DNA of 64,000 bases from Bacteroidota bacterium. Its GTDB lineage: Bacteria > Bacteroidota > Rhodothermia > Rhodothermales > Rubricoccaceae. A program made the translations under genes and the position numbers. This document shows positions 52,448 through 60,741 of the stretch, piece after piece (the first letter of the stretch is position 1; each line of letters opens with the position of its first letter). Where the stretch lies: NCBI GenBank assembly GCA_039821555.1, contig JBCBNX010000005.1, forward strand, positions 159,069-223,068, given 5' to 3'. The notes beneath the pieces were generated by a model. The model worked only from the letters and a program-made list of their open reading frames with translations, was not told the origin of the DNA and searched no databases.

Positions 52448-53017
52448 TCAGTTCATGAACAGCTTGCCGTGCGGCGTCTGCCAGACGAAGGCCGTTGGGA
52501 TGCGGGCCCGCGCGGGCGCTTCGTCCTCGACGGCGTCCTCGGGCTCGTCGTCGAGCAGCGCCTCCGCGTCGCGGATCGCGCCTTCGTCGACCGGGTCCGC
52601 AAACTCGTCGTACGCCGGGGCGAGTTGGATCAGGCCGCGAAGCTGCCCGACCTGCTCGCCGTCGCCGTCGAAGAGGAGCGCGCGGACGACCACGCGGTCT
52701 TCGGCGACCCCGGCCACGCGGGCCTGCGCCTCGATGGGGCCGGTCACGTCGAGCCGCTGCACGGCGACGGTGAAGCCTTCACTGGCGATAGCGCGGCCGT
52801 CGGCTACGGACTGCGCGGCGAGGCGGGCGGCGTCGCCGAGGGCCTTGGCGAAGAGCGCGCGGTCCACGCGGCCGTCGGGCCCCTCGTCGGTGTCGAGCAG
52901 CCGGAATTTGACGCGCGAGGCCCCGATGCCGACGCTCACGACGTCGAGGCGGTGGGCATGGGCGGGCGCGGTGCGGTAGGCGTCTTCGAGCGCGATCAAG
53001 AGCGTCTGGTGGATCAT
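52448..53017 (-). CDS. Unknown protein, possibly hotdog-like
   Basis: 189 residues. The N-terminal half is mixed alpha/beta (MIHQTLLIALEDAYRTAPAHAHRLDVVSVGIGASRVKFRLLDTDEGPDGRVDRALFAKALGDAARLAAQSVADGR). A second part, SEGFTVAVQRLDVTGPIEAQARVAGVAEDRVVVRALLFDGDGEQVGQLRGLIQLAP, has the strand pattern of a hotdog thioesterase, but without a convincing catalytic residue. The tail is acidic (DDEPEDAVEDEAPA), ending PTAFVWQTPHGKLFMN. No signal or membrane segment. Start chosen at 53017. It is located 138 bases downstream of the RND start region on the same strand but separated from both neighbours. Confidence 0.65.
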   Translation of the reverse strand: MIHQTLLIALEDAYRTAPAHAHRLDVVSVGIGASRVKFRLLDTDEGPDGRVDRALFAKALGDAARLAAQSVADGRAIASEGFTVAVQRLDVTGPIEAQARVAGVAEDRVVVRALLFDGDGEQVGQLRGLIQLAPAYDEFADPVDEGAIRDAEALLDDEPEDAVEDEAPARARIPTAFVWQTPHGKLFMN

Positions 53018-53199
53018 GGTCGGGTCCGGATGGGCACCCGAGGCAGCAAGCGCGACGGATGCGGTAGTGTTGCCTGGTACAACAGACAACACCGTGCCCA
53101 ACGAGCCACGCCACCGATTTCGCGCCATCGTGACAGAAGCGGGACACCTCACCGCGCCAGGGTGGCAGCAGCACGGTCACTGCCGTAATTTGTCCCTGG

Positions 53200-53523
53200 T
53201 CACTCGCTGTTCTGGCGCAGCCGCTCGTACTCGTCGCGCACATCTTCATCGACATGGACCCGACCTGAGCCCGCCCAATGTCGGTCGCGGCCGTCCGTCT
53301 TGATGCCCGAGATCCAGTACTCGTCGCCGCTCTCCACCTCGTAGTAGTTGCCCGCCGCACCGCCGCCTTTGATCCGCTTGAAGCGCTGCCCTCGGTAGTA
53401 GAGCGAGCGCCCCGACTTCGAGAAGGTGACGCGCCCGATGCGCGCGGGGCCGTCGCCGTTGTAGCCCGTCTTCAGTTCGATGTAGACGATTCGACTCGTC
53501 TGCCCGCGATCTAGCTGGCCCAT
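53200..53523 (-). CDS. Conserved small protein of unknown function
   Basis: 107 residues. It is beta-rich: MGQLDRGQTSRIVYIELKTG, GPARIGRVTFSKSGRSLYYRGQRFKRIKGGG, GNYYEVESGDEYWISGIKTDGRDRHWAGSGRVHVDEDVRDEYERLRQ. This sequence type is widespread in bacteria and is often mislabelled as a DXP synthase fragment; it has no TPP or enzymatic motif. It looks like a compact, basic beta-barrel-type domain with unknown ligand. It follows the carboxylase gene by 9 bases on the same strand and may share its transcript. Confidence 0.8.
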   Translation of the reverse strand: MGQLDRGQTSRIVYIELKTGYNGDGPARIGRVTFSKSGRSLYYRGQRFKRIKGGGAAGNYYEVESGDEYWISGIKTDGRDRHWAGSGRVHVDEDVRDEYERLRQNSE

Positions 53524-53532
53524 CGTCCTGTC

Positions 53533-55242
53533 CTATGTTTGAATCACGCCCGGATTGAACGCTGGGATCGTGGGGACGTGGTCGGCAGCTTCGAGGCCCC
53601 AGGCGAGCAGCTTCCGCGTCGCGACGGGGTCGATGATCGCGTCCACCCAGAGGCGCGCGGCGGCGTACTCGGGCTGCATCTGCGCCTCGTAGCGCGCGGT
53701 GATCTCGTCGAGGAGCGCCTGCTCTTCCGCCTCCGACGACGGGGCCTGGCCTTTGCGCTTGAGGCTCGCCTTCTGGATCTGCAGGAGCGTCTTCGCCGCC
53801 TGCTGGCCGCCCATCACCGCGATGCGCGCCGTCGGCCACGCCACGATCAGGCGCGGGTCGTAGGCCTTGCCGCACATCGCGTAGTTGCCCGCGCCGAACG
53901 AGTTGCCAATAATGACCGTGAACTTCGGGACGACCGAGTTGGCGACGGCGTTGACCATCTTCGCGCCGTCCTTGATGATGCCACCGTGCTCGGAGCGCGT
54001 GCCGACCATGAAGCCGGTCACGTCCTGGAAGAACACCAGCGGGATGCGCTTCTGGTTGCAGTTCATGATGAACCGCGCGGCCTTGTCGGCGGAGTCGGAG
54101 TAGATCACCCCGCCCGCCTGCATCTCGTCGGTGTGCGACTTCTTGCCCGACTTCGCCTTGACGATCTGCCGCTGGTTGGCGACGATGCCCACGCTCCACC
54201 CGTCGATGCGGGCGTAGCCGCAGAGGAGCGTCTGGCCGTAGCCAGCTTTGTACTCCGTCCACGAGTCGGCGTCCACGATGCGCGCGAGGAGGTCGCGTGT
54301 GTCGTAGGGCTGGTTGCGCGCCTCGGGCATGAGGCCGTAGAGTTCGTCGGCGTCGAACGCCGGGGCCTGCCCCTCGATGCGGTCGAAGCCAGCCCGGTCG
54401 CGGGCACCGAAGCGGCCGACGAGGTCGCGCATCGTGGCGAGGCAGGTCTCGTCGTTGGGCATCTTGTAGTCCGTGACGCCCGAGATCTCGGAGTGCGTGC
54501 TCGCGCCGCCGAGCGTCTCGTTGTCCGTCTCCTCGCCGATGGCCGCCTTCACGAGGAACGGCCCCGCGAGGAAGACCGAGCCGGTGCCGTCCACGATCAG
54601 CGCCTCATCCGACATGATCGGGAGGTAGGCCCCGCCTGCCACGCACGAGCCCATGATGGCGGCGATCTGCGGGATACCGCGCGCCGAGAGCACGGCGTTG
54701 TTGCGGAAGATGCGCCCGAAGTGCTCCTTGTCGGGGAAGATCTCGGCTTGCATCGGCAGGAAGACGCCCGCCGAGTCGACGAGGTAGAGGATCGGGAGGT
54801 GATTTTCGAGGGCGATCTCCTGCGCGCGGAGGTTTTTCTTCGCCGCGATGGGAAACCACGCGCCCGCCTTGACGGTGGCGTCGTTGGCGACGATCACGCA
54901 GAGCCGCCCTTCCACGCGCCCGAGCCCCATCACGACGCCGCCCGCCGGGCAGCCGCCTTCGTCCTCGTACATCCCGTCACCGGCCCAGAGGCCCAGCTCG
55001 ATGAAGTTGGGGTTCTCTTCGATGTTGGGACCGTCCACGAGGTGCGCGATGCGCTCGCGGGCCGTCAGCTTGCCGCGGCTATGCTCGCGCTCGATGCGCT
55101 TGGCGCCACCGCCGAGCTTGATCTGCGCCTCGCGCTCGCGGAGCCGGTCAAGCAGCGCTTCGTAGTGCGCCTTGCGACGCTCGTAGGCCGCGTTAAGGTT
55201 GGCGGGAGCGCCGAGGTCGGGGAGCGTGGCGGCGTCGGGCAT
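53533..55242 (-). CDS. Acyl-CoA carboxylase carboxyltransferase (beta) subunit, methylcrotonyl/propionyl-CoA type
   Basis: 569 residues. This is the biotin-dependent carboxyltransferase with both N (acyl-CoA) and C (carboxybiotin) crotonase-like halves: GGGAKRIEREHSRGKLTARERI, DEGGCPAGGVVMGLGRVEGR, NHLPILYLVDSAGVFLPMQAEIFPDKEHFGRIF, AIMGSCVAGGAYLPIMSDEAL, GGASTHSEISGVTDY, VFFQDVTGFMVGTRSE, VIIGNSFGAGNYAMCGKAYDPR and WPTARIAVMGGQQAAKTL. FLPMQAEIFPD suggests the methylcrotonyl-CoA carboxylase (leucine breakdown) branch rather than propionyl-CoA. The biotin carboxylase subunit is not in the window. GTGTTACGTGTTGCGTGTT-like short repeats lie just upstream of the start. Confidence 0.93.
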   Translation of the reverse strand: MPDAATLPDLGAPANLNAAYERRKAHYEALLDRLREREAQIKLGGGAKRIEREHSRGKLTARERIAHLVDGPNIEENPNFIELGLWAGDGMYEDEGGCPAGGVVMGLGRVEGRLCVIVANDATVKAGAWFPIAAKKNLRAQEIALENHLPILYLVDSAGVFLPMQAEIFPDKEHFGRIFRNNAVLSARGIPQIAAIMGSCVAGGAYLPIMSDEALIVDGTGSVFLAGPFLVKAAIGEETDNETLGGASTHSEISGVTDYKMPNDETCLATMRDLVGRFGARDRAGFDRIEGQAPAFDADELYGLMPEARNQPYDTRDLLARIVDADSWTEYKAGYGQTLLCGYARIDGWSVGIVANQRQIVKAKSGKKSHTDEMQAGGVIYSDSADKAARFIMNCNQKRIPLVFFQDVTGFMVGTRSEHGGIIKDGAKMVNAVANSVVPKFTVIIGNSFGAGNYAMCGKAYDPRLIVAWPTARIAVMGGQQAAKTLLQIQKASLKRKGQAPSSEAEEQALLDEITARYEAQMQPEYAAARLWVDAIIDPVATRKLLAWGLEAADHVPTIPAFNPGVIQT

Positions 55243-55456
55243 GAGCCGTGGTGCGTGTTACGTGTTGCGTGTTCAGACTGTGGTTGTCGCGCAGCACAGG
55301 CGAGAGAAACGGACAGACTACCAAGATAGACGGGGCTTTCCGGAAGCGCTTTCCAAAGGCGTGCGAAGAATGTCGTGGGGCGTGGAAGCAAACGGACCAC
55401 AGATGCCGCATCAAGCGCATTCGCCACGTCCATCTCCCCTATTCGCCAGTCGCTAG

Positions 55457-56470
55457 TCACTCGACCCCGAGCCGCCGCAGCCCACGCGCTAGCACCTCCG
55501 CAAGGAGCGTCTCGTACGACTGCCCCATCAGCGCCGCAATGATGGCAAACGTGCCGTCCGGTGCAAAAGTGGGCAACGTGTTGACTTCGAGAAACCAGAC
55601 GCGGCCCTCGGCATCGACGCGGAAGTCGGCGCGGGCGAAGTCGCGGGCGTCGAGGGCGCGGACGACGGCGAGTGTGTCAGCATGGAGGCGCGCTTCGAGG
55701 TCGGCGTCGAGGCCGCCTGGGAGGTCATAGGCAAAAGGTGCCGCCGCGTCCTCATATCGCTCCAGCGCGTGCAGGCCGATGCCCGTTGTTCGCTCGACGG
55801 CGCGTTGGAGCACCGGCAGTGCCTCCCAGCCCTCGCCTTCGGGCGGATCGCTACCGACCACCGCGACCGTGAACTCGGCCCCCTCGACGAACTGCTCCAC
55901 GAGGAGGTCCTGCCCATAGAGCGCCTGCTGCCGCTCGACTTCGACACGGAGCGCGGCGAGGTCGTCACAGCGGCTCGATGGCGCGATGCCCTTAGCCGTG
56001 CCCTCGTAGCGGGGCTTCACGAAGACAGGGAAAACGAGATCGAACGGTTCCAGATCCGACGGCTCACGGACGACGCGCCAGTCCGGCGTAGCGACACCAG
56101 CGGCGCGGGCGAACGTCTTCGTGAGTGCCTTGTCGAGCGACACCGAGAGCGCGAGCGCGTCGGAGCCCAGGCACGGCACGCCCGCGAGTTCGAGCAGCAC
56201 CGGCGCGTGCGCCTCACGGTTGCGGCTGCCGTAGCTCTCGGCAATCGTGATCGCGGCGTCGAGGCGCAGCGTACCGGTGAGCAGGTCCGGCATCCGGTCG
56301 AGGAGCGCCCGCGCGGAGCCGATGCGGACAGGCGTATGACCGAGCGCTCGCACCGCCGCTTCGAGCGCGGCGACGGTCTCCTCGGGCTCGTACTCTGCGT
56401 CCCAGTCGGGTGGAGCGCCGGGCGGCGGCGGCGTGTCGCCGAAGCGGTCGTAGACGAGGCCGATGGTCAC
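55457..56470 (-). CDS. ATP-grasp ligase of the D-alanine-D-alanine ligase family
   Basis: 337 residues from a GTG at 56470; upstream sequence is a 7-nt repeat. ATP-grasp features: SVSLDKALTKTFARAAGVATPDW, FPVFVKPRYEGTAKGIAPSSRC (ATP-binding Lys), QDLLVEQFVEGAEFTVAVVG, and the metal/catalytic block DFARADFRVDAEGRVWFLEVNTLPTFAP. The N-terminal IGLVYDRFGDTP followed by a Pro-rich loop differs from Ddl (usually GG-x-S-x-E-x-x-V-S), so it may be a D-Ala-D-Ala ligase-like enzyme that joins other amino acids or peptides, not the cell-wall Ddl. It is convergent with no neighbour; the carboxylase gene is on the same strand downstream. Confidence 0.85.
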   Translation of the reverse strand: MTIGLVYDRFGDTPPPPGAPPDWDAEYEPEETVAALEAAVRALGHTPVRIGSARALLDRMPDLLTGTLRLDAAITIAESYGSRNREAHAPVLLELAGVPCLGSDALALSVSLDKALTKTFARAAGVATPDWRVVREPSDLEPFDLVFPVFVKPRYEGTAKGIAPSSRCDDLAALRVEVERQQALYGQDLLVEQFVEGAEFTVAVVGSDPPEGEGWEALPVLQRAVERTTGIGLHALERYEDAAAPFAYDLPGGLDADLEARLHADTLAVVRALDARDFARADFRVDAEGRVWFLEVNTLPTFAPDGTFAIIAALMGQSYETLLAEVLARGLRRLGVE

Positions 56471-56472
56471 GG

Positions 56473-56504
56473 TGGAGGGTGGAGAGTGGAGAGTGGAGAG
56501 TGGA
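56473..56504. repeat. 7-nt microsatellite at the ligase start
   Basis: GGAGGGT followed by three GGAGAGT units and GGA, immediately upstream of the GTG start at 56470. Read on the minus strand, it would lie in the 5' leader and is pyrimidine-rich. Confidence 0.85.
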
Positions 56505-56596
56505 CCAAAGCTGCTCGCGTACGCTGCCGCCGTCAAGCGAAATCCTCGCTGGTCTGGTAGCGTGGTCTACACGCCTTCTCCAACCTTGCCTTTCAA

Positions 56597-56620
56597 GTCA
56601 TCCCCGCGCATGCGGGGACC
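56597..56620. repeat. Family D fragment, copy D4
   Basis: GTCATCCCCGCGCATGCGGGGACC, with stem CCCCGC/GCGGGG and a GCAT loop. It has the outer motif of family D but not its second hairpin. The rest of the 56471-56723 gap shows no gene. Confidence 0.55.
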
Positions 56621-56723
56621 CACTCGACTACTACGATAGCACGGGGCTGCGTTTCCGTCACGCAGTCAACTCGACCGTGGCCTCACTTCCTGCAACAACT
56701 CGCGTGCTCTCAAGGCACACTCC

Positions 56724-57590
56724 TCACGCCCGCGTGCGGGTACTCGTCGCGGAAGCGGCCGTCTCCACCGGAGCCTCCTCGTCCAGCGTCAGGGGCGGGG
56801 TGGCCGTCACCTGTGACGTTCGTGAGGGCAGCGGCGTGCGCTCGCCCGCAGCCACGCCGACGGGCGAGGCCAGCGTATTGATCACCTCATCGGCGAGGGT
56901 GTTGAGGCCGTCGAGCTTCTTCTGGCGCCAGCGACGGTCGAGGCCTTCGATGATCGGTGCGGCGACGAACGTGCTGAGCACCGTCACCACGGCAAACACG
57001 ATGAGGAAGATCGCGCCGATCTCGCTCATGCTTGACGCAACGCCTCCAGCGATGCCACCAAGCAGGAATCCGAGGCCAGCCCCGTACCACTTGCCTTCCG
57101 TCTCCGGCTTCGCGTGGCCGACGCGCTGCGAGAGGCGCAGCCGGACGCGTTCGCCGCGCTCCGACACGCCCACGCGCGTCTCGACGCCGAGGCCGTTCGT
57201 GTGGACCCACTCCTGCGCGTTGCCGACCGTCTCAACGCGCCCGCCCGTCCCGCTCTTCCCACCGTAGGCGGCGGCGTCGATTCCGAAGCGCTCACGGAGC
57301 ATCGCCACGACATCCTCCCAGCCCTCGGTCGAGAGGGGGCCTTCGATCCAGCGCTCCACGACCACGTGGGTGTCGGTCATCTCGGAGCGCCGCTGGAGCG
57401 TCTGCCCCGTGTTCGCCACCTCGGAGGCGGCCATGCGAAGGAACGAGGCGTCGAGCCCGACCTCCTCACCTAGGCGCTCCAGCTCATCAATGGTCAACCC
57501 GTGCTCCGGCTTGGGCGTGTGCTCCTGCAACTCGACGGCGCGCTTGATGATGGCGCGCACCTGGTCCTCGGTGTAGATGCGGTCGGGCAT
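56724..57590 (-). CDS. Membrane protein of unknown function
   Basis: 288 residues. The N-terminal YTEDQVRAIIKRAVELQEHTPKPEHGLTIDELERLGEEVGLDASFLRMAASEV is a SHOCT-like helical module seen in several bacterial proteins of unknown role. A soluble beta region (THVVVERWIEGPLSTEGWEDVVAMLRERFGIDA ... RVGVSERGERVRLRLSQRV) follows. Then two membrane helices (~180-225: GLGFLLGGIAGGVASSMSEIGAIFLIVFAVVTVLSTFVAAPII), and a Thr/Ala-rich C-terminal tail. No catalytic motif. It is between the ligase (-) and the M50 protease (-), both in the same direction. Confidence 0.75.
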   Translation of the reverse strand: MPDRIYTEDQVRAIIKRAVELQEHTPKPEHGLTIDELERLGEEVGLDASFLRMAASEVANTGQTLQRRSEMTDTHVVVERWIEGPLSTEGWEDVVAMLRERFGIDAAAYGGKSGTGGRVETVGNAQEWVHTNGLGVETRVGVSERGERVRLRLSQRVGHAKPETEGKWYGAGLGFLLGGIAGGVASSMSEIGAIFLIVFAVVTVLSTFVAAPIIEGLDRRWRQKKLDGLNTLADEVINTLASPVGVAAGERTPLPSRTSQVTATPPLTLDEEAPVETAASATSTRTRA

Positions 57591-57791
57591 GACGGCTTCG
57601 GGGTGTTGGTGACTGCCGCCGCTACGACCGCCGCGTTTTCGGGGTTTCAGCGACCCTGCTCCCTCAGAACAGTCGTCCGGCGTGGACCGTGGGCAGCCTG
57701 TGGGTCACAGCAAGCCGAAGCCTATCCTCATTCGCGTCAGGCCGACCTAGTAAAAATTCGACCCGCGCTTTACCATTTCGACCTTCGCCAG

Positions 57792-59069
57792 CTACAGCAG
57801 ATAGATCGGCGTGAAGGTGAAGCAGAGCGGGAAGATGAGCAGGCTCGCGTAGCCGAGCAGGCGGCGGCGCGGCGAGAGCGGCTCCGGGATCAGCACAGGC
57901 GGGTGCTCAATCCGGATGAGATAGACGATGAGCGCCACCCAGACGAGCCAGAACCAGAAGCCGAACGCCTCGGTCAGCCCCGGTACGCGCGAGCCGAGCG
58001 CGATGGCGAGCGTCACCGCGATCAACGCGGGCGCAGCGAGCCGCAGGACGCGGTCGAACATGCGGTTGAGGAACAGGTAGAGCACGCCCGAGAGCAGCGC
58101 CCACACCGCCACGTTCGCGAGCTGCGCCGACCAGCCGAAGCCGAGTTGGAACATCAGCGGGATCTCGTCCACGAAGCCGAGCCCGCCGGAGAGAATCATC
58201 AGGAAGACCGTCGCCCGGGCGATGATGCGGTGCCAGCGGTCGCCGAAGAGCGCGAAGGTGATGTGCCCGCCATCGAGTTGCCCAACCGGAAGCAGGTTGA
58301 GTGCGGTGAAAAAGAGCCCGATCCACGCCGCGAAAAGCACGGGGTAGTGGTAGATCTCGTGCATCGGCGGGAAGTTGGGCACCACGTCCGCGAGCAGGCT
58401 AATCAGCAACGTCTCGCCGAAGACGATGGTTGGGAAGCCGGTGCCACTGGGCGATGGCGGCGGCGCCACGCCGGTCCCCTGCCAGGCCTGCACCAGCGCC
58501 TCATGTGCCGGGCCGCCCACGCCGAGGAGGTACTCCGGGCCCGGCAGCGTCAGGAGCGCGTAGATCAGTGCACCGAGGGTGACCACGAACCCGGCAAGCG
58601 GTCCCGCGATGCCGACATCGAACAGGTGGTTCAGCCGCCGCAGCGGCTCGCGGATGCGGATGACCGCGCCCATTGTCCCGAAGTGGAAGAAGATGCCGAG
58701 CGCACCGAAGTCAGGCAGCGGGATGTAGTACGGCAGCGAGACGTCGATGCGGTGGTAGCGCGCGGCGAGGTAGTGCCCGAACTCGTGGCACGTCAGGAAG
58801 AGCAGCAGCGGCACGGCATAGGCCAGCCCGTCCATGGCGAGCGTCCACCATCCAGGTTCGCCGAATGCCAGCCAGCCGCCCTCAGGATAGAGCGCAGCGC
58901 GCCCGACCCAAATGCTACCCATGAAGGTGCAGGCCGCGAACGTCAGTAAAAAAAGGCCGAGGTGCAGCCCGTAGCGGTCGCGCTGCTTCTGCTGGAGCGC
59001 GGCGTCGTAGTTGACGAGCAGCCCGTGGTCGGCGGCCGATCTCTGGTCGGGGCGGGGAGATGTTTCCAA
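57792..59069 (-). CDS. M50 site-2 protease-like membrane metalloprotease
   Basis: 425 residues with several membrane helices. Zinc motif HEFGH at residues 95-99 (FLTCHEFGHYLAARYHR) and the third ligand in NLLPVGQLDGGHI. These cut transmembrane proteins within the bilayer, for example anti-sigma factors. PDFGALGIFFHFGTMGAVIRIREPL and FDVGIAGPLAGFVVTLGALIYALL are typical of the group found in Bacteroidota-like bacteria and cyanobacteria/plants. The N-terminal ~35 residues are cytoplasmic. There is no PDZ domain, so it is the short class. The target is unknown. Family A copy A3 lies upstream. Confidence 0.9.
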   Translation of the reverse strand: METSPRPDQRSAADHGLLVNYDAALQQKQRDRYGLHLGLFLLTFAACTFMGSIWVGRAALYPEGGWLAFGEPGWWTLAMDGLAYAVPLLLFLTCHEFGHYLAARYHRIDVSLPYYIPLPDFGALGIFFHFGTMGAVIRIREPLRRLNHLFDVGIAGPLAGFVVTLGALIYALLTLPGPEYLLGVGGPAHEALVQAWQGTGVAPPPSPSGTGFPTIVFGETLLISLLADVVPNFPPMHEIYHYPVLFAAWIGLFFTALNLLPVGQLDGGHITFALFGDRWHRIIARATVFLMILSGGLGFVDEIPLMFQLGFGWSAQLANVAVWALLSGVLYLFLNRMFDRVLRLAAPALIAVTLAIALGSRVPGLTEAFGFWFWLVWVALIVYLIRIEHPPVLIPEPLSPRRRLLGYASLLIFPLCFTFTPIYLL

Positions 59070-59100
59070 AGGGATGCGCGTGTTGCAATTGAAGCGTCCA

Positions 59101-59218
59101 ACTCCCCCCGCCCCGCTCCTCTAGCGAGGAGTCGCGGGGCTGTCCCCCTCACCTATGAGGGGGACAGTTCGAGGAGCGCAGCACGCAAGTGCGGAGGCGA
59201 CGCAGAACGGGGGGAGCC
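59101..59218. repeat. Family A inverted-repeat element, copy A3
   Basis: 118 bases: ACTCCCCCCG (59101-59110, one mismatch in the outer arm), imperfect inner palindrome at 59140-59167 (CTGTCCCCCTC / GAGGGGGACAG with a different centre), and CGGGGGGAGCC (59208-59218). It lies between the aminotransferase gene and the M50 gene, both on the minus strand. Confidence 0.85.
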
Positions 59219-59261
59219 AGCGGAAGGGTTCCGAAGGGAAACCCCACCTCTACGGCCACAC

Positions 59262-60479
59262 TCACCCCAACTCGTTCAGCCCCATCTCGATCCGGTCGAG
59301 GGCGACGCGGAGGTCGTCGTCGCTGGCGGCGTAGGAGAGGCGGAGGCCGTAGGGCGCGCCGAAGGCGGTGCCGGGCACGGCAGCGACGTTGTGATGCTCC
59401 AGCAGGTAGAGGCAGAGCGCCGTCGAGTCATTGATGACCGTATCCGTCGGGGCGTTCTTGCCGAGATGTGCCGAGATGTCGGGGAAGACGTAGAACGCGC
59501 CCTCGGGCGTGGGGCACGTCACGCCCGGCATCGCGCGCAGGCGGCCGAGGACGTAGTCGCGGCGGCGGCGGAAGGCGGCGATCATCCCGTCGAGGCAGTT
59601 GGGCTCGTCGGCGTACATCCGGTAGGCGGCGAGCCCGGCGTGCTGCGTGATGACGCACGGCGCGCTCGTGAACTGGCCCTGGATCTTGGCGCAGGCCTTT
59701 GCGATCCACGCGGGCGCGGCGAGGTAGCCCAGCCGCCAGCCGGTCATCGCGAAGCCCTTCGAGTGGCCGTTCACCACGATCGTGCGGTCGCGCATGCCCT
59801 CGCACGCGGCGATGGAGACGTGCTCGGCGTCGTAGACCACATACTCGTAGATCTCATCCGAGAGCACGAGCACGTGCGGGTGGCGACGCAGCACCATCGC
59901 GATGGCTTCGATCTGGTCGGGGCTGTAGACCGCGCCCGTCGGGTTCGAGGGCGAATTGAAGACCAGAAGCCGCGTCTTGTCCGTGATGGCTGCCTCCAGC
60001 GCCTCAGGGCTCATCAGGTAGCCATCGGCGGGCGACGTGTCCACGATCACGGGCGTGGCGCCGGCGAGGCGGGCTTGCTCGGGGTAGCTCACCCAGAACG
60101 GCGCGGGCACGAGCACCTCGTCACCGGGTCGGCACACGGCCAGCACGGTCTCGGCGATGGCCTGCTTGCCGCCGCTGCAGCAGACGATCTCCGTGGCGGG
60201 GTCGTAGGTGAGCCCGTTGTCGCGGCGCAGCTTCTCGGCGATGGCCTCGCGGAGGTCGGCCATGCCGGGGTTGGCGGTGTAGCCGTGGTGCCCGTCGCGG
60301 ATCGCGCGCACGGCCGCCTCGCAGACCGGGCGCGGCGTCGGAAAGTCGGGCTCGCCCGCCGAGAGCGCAATCACGGGGCGGCCCTGGCGCTTGAGTTCCT
60401 TGGCACGGCCCGAGATGGCCATCGTGGCCGAGGGCTGCATGGCCGCGACGCGCGGGTTGAGGTCGGTGAGGGCAGGCAT
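59262..60479 (-). CDS. Aspartate/aromatic-type aminotransferase (class I/II, PLP)
   Basis: 405 residues. PLP lysine K241 in VNGHSKGFAMTGWRLGY; SDEIYEYVVYD; NSPSNPTGAVY; the phosphate-binding CSGGKQAIAE. It matches the Ib aspartate aminotransferase group of bacteria: SATMAISGRAKELKRQGRPVIALSAGEPDFPTP at the N-terminus. It transfers amino groups between aspartate/oxaloacetate and glutamate/2-oxoglutarate; some members also use prephenate or aromatic acids. The start at 60479 (MPALTDLNPRV) is preferred to an in-frame one 84 bases upstream. Divergent from bshC. Confidence 0.92.
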   Translation of the reverse strand: MPALTDLNPRVAAMQPSATMAISGRAKELKRQGRPVIALSAGEPDFPTPRPVCEAAVRAIRDGHHGYTANPGMADLREAIAEKLRRDNGLTYDPATEIVCCSGGKQAIAETVLAVCRPGDEVLVPAPFWVSYPEQARLAGATPVIVDTSPADGYLMSPEALEAAITDKTRLLVFNSPSNPTGAVYSPDQIEAIAMVLRRHPHVLVLSDEIYEYVVYDAEHVSIAACEGMRDRTIVVNGHSKGFAMTGWRLGYLAAPAWIAKACAKIQGQFTSAPCVITQHAGLAAYRMYADEPNCLDGMIAAFRRRRDYVLGRLRAMPGVTCPTPEGAFYVFPDISAHLGKNAPTDTVINDSTALCLYLLEHHNVAAVPGTAFGAPYGLRLSYAASDDDLRVALDRIEMGLNELG

Positions 60480-60741
60480 GGCGGTGGCGGTGGGGGCGCG
60501 AGAAGACGGGGTCCCAAGATCGGGAGCGTAAGGCACGCGCAGCAATGGAGCGTCGGCGAACACGAAGGGCCTTCAGGACGCGTGCCCACGAGACGACGCG
60601 CCTTTCGCCTCGTTCCCGACGCGTCCTCGTTTTTCGCGGGGCGCTGTAGTCTGAAGAATACACGGAGCGGTGCAACCCCTCTCAGCCTCGCGGCCTACCA
60701 CCTCCACCCCGTCCTCTCTCGCCTCGCCCCTCGTCTGCCCC

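Noticed and set aside
55255..55282. GTGTTACGTGTTGCGTGTT short repeats upstream of the carboxylase start as an operator
   Set aside because: Only degenerate 7-9-nt repeats without symmetry; too weak for a binding-site claim.
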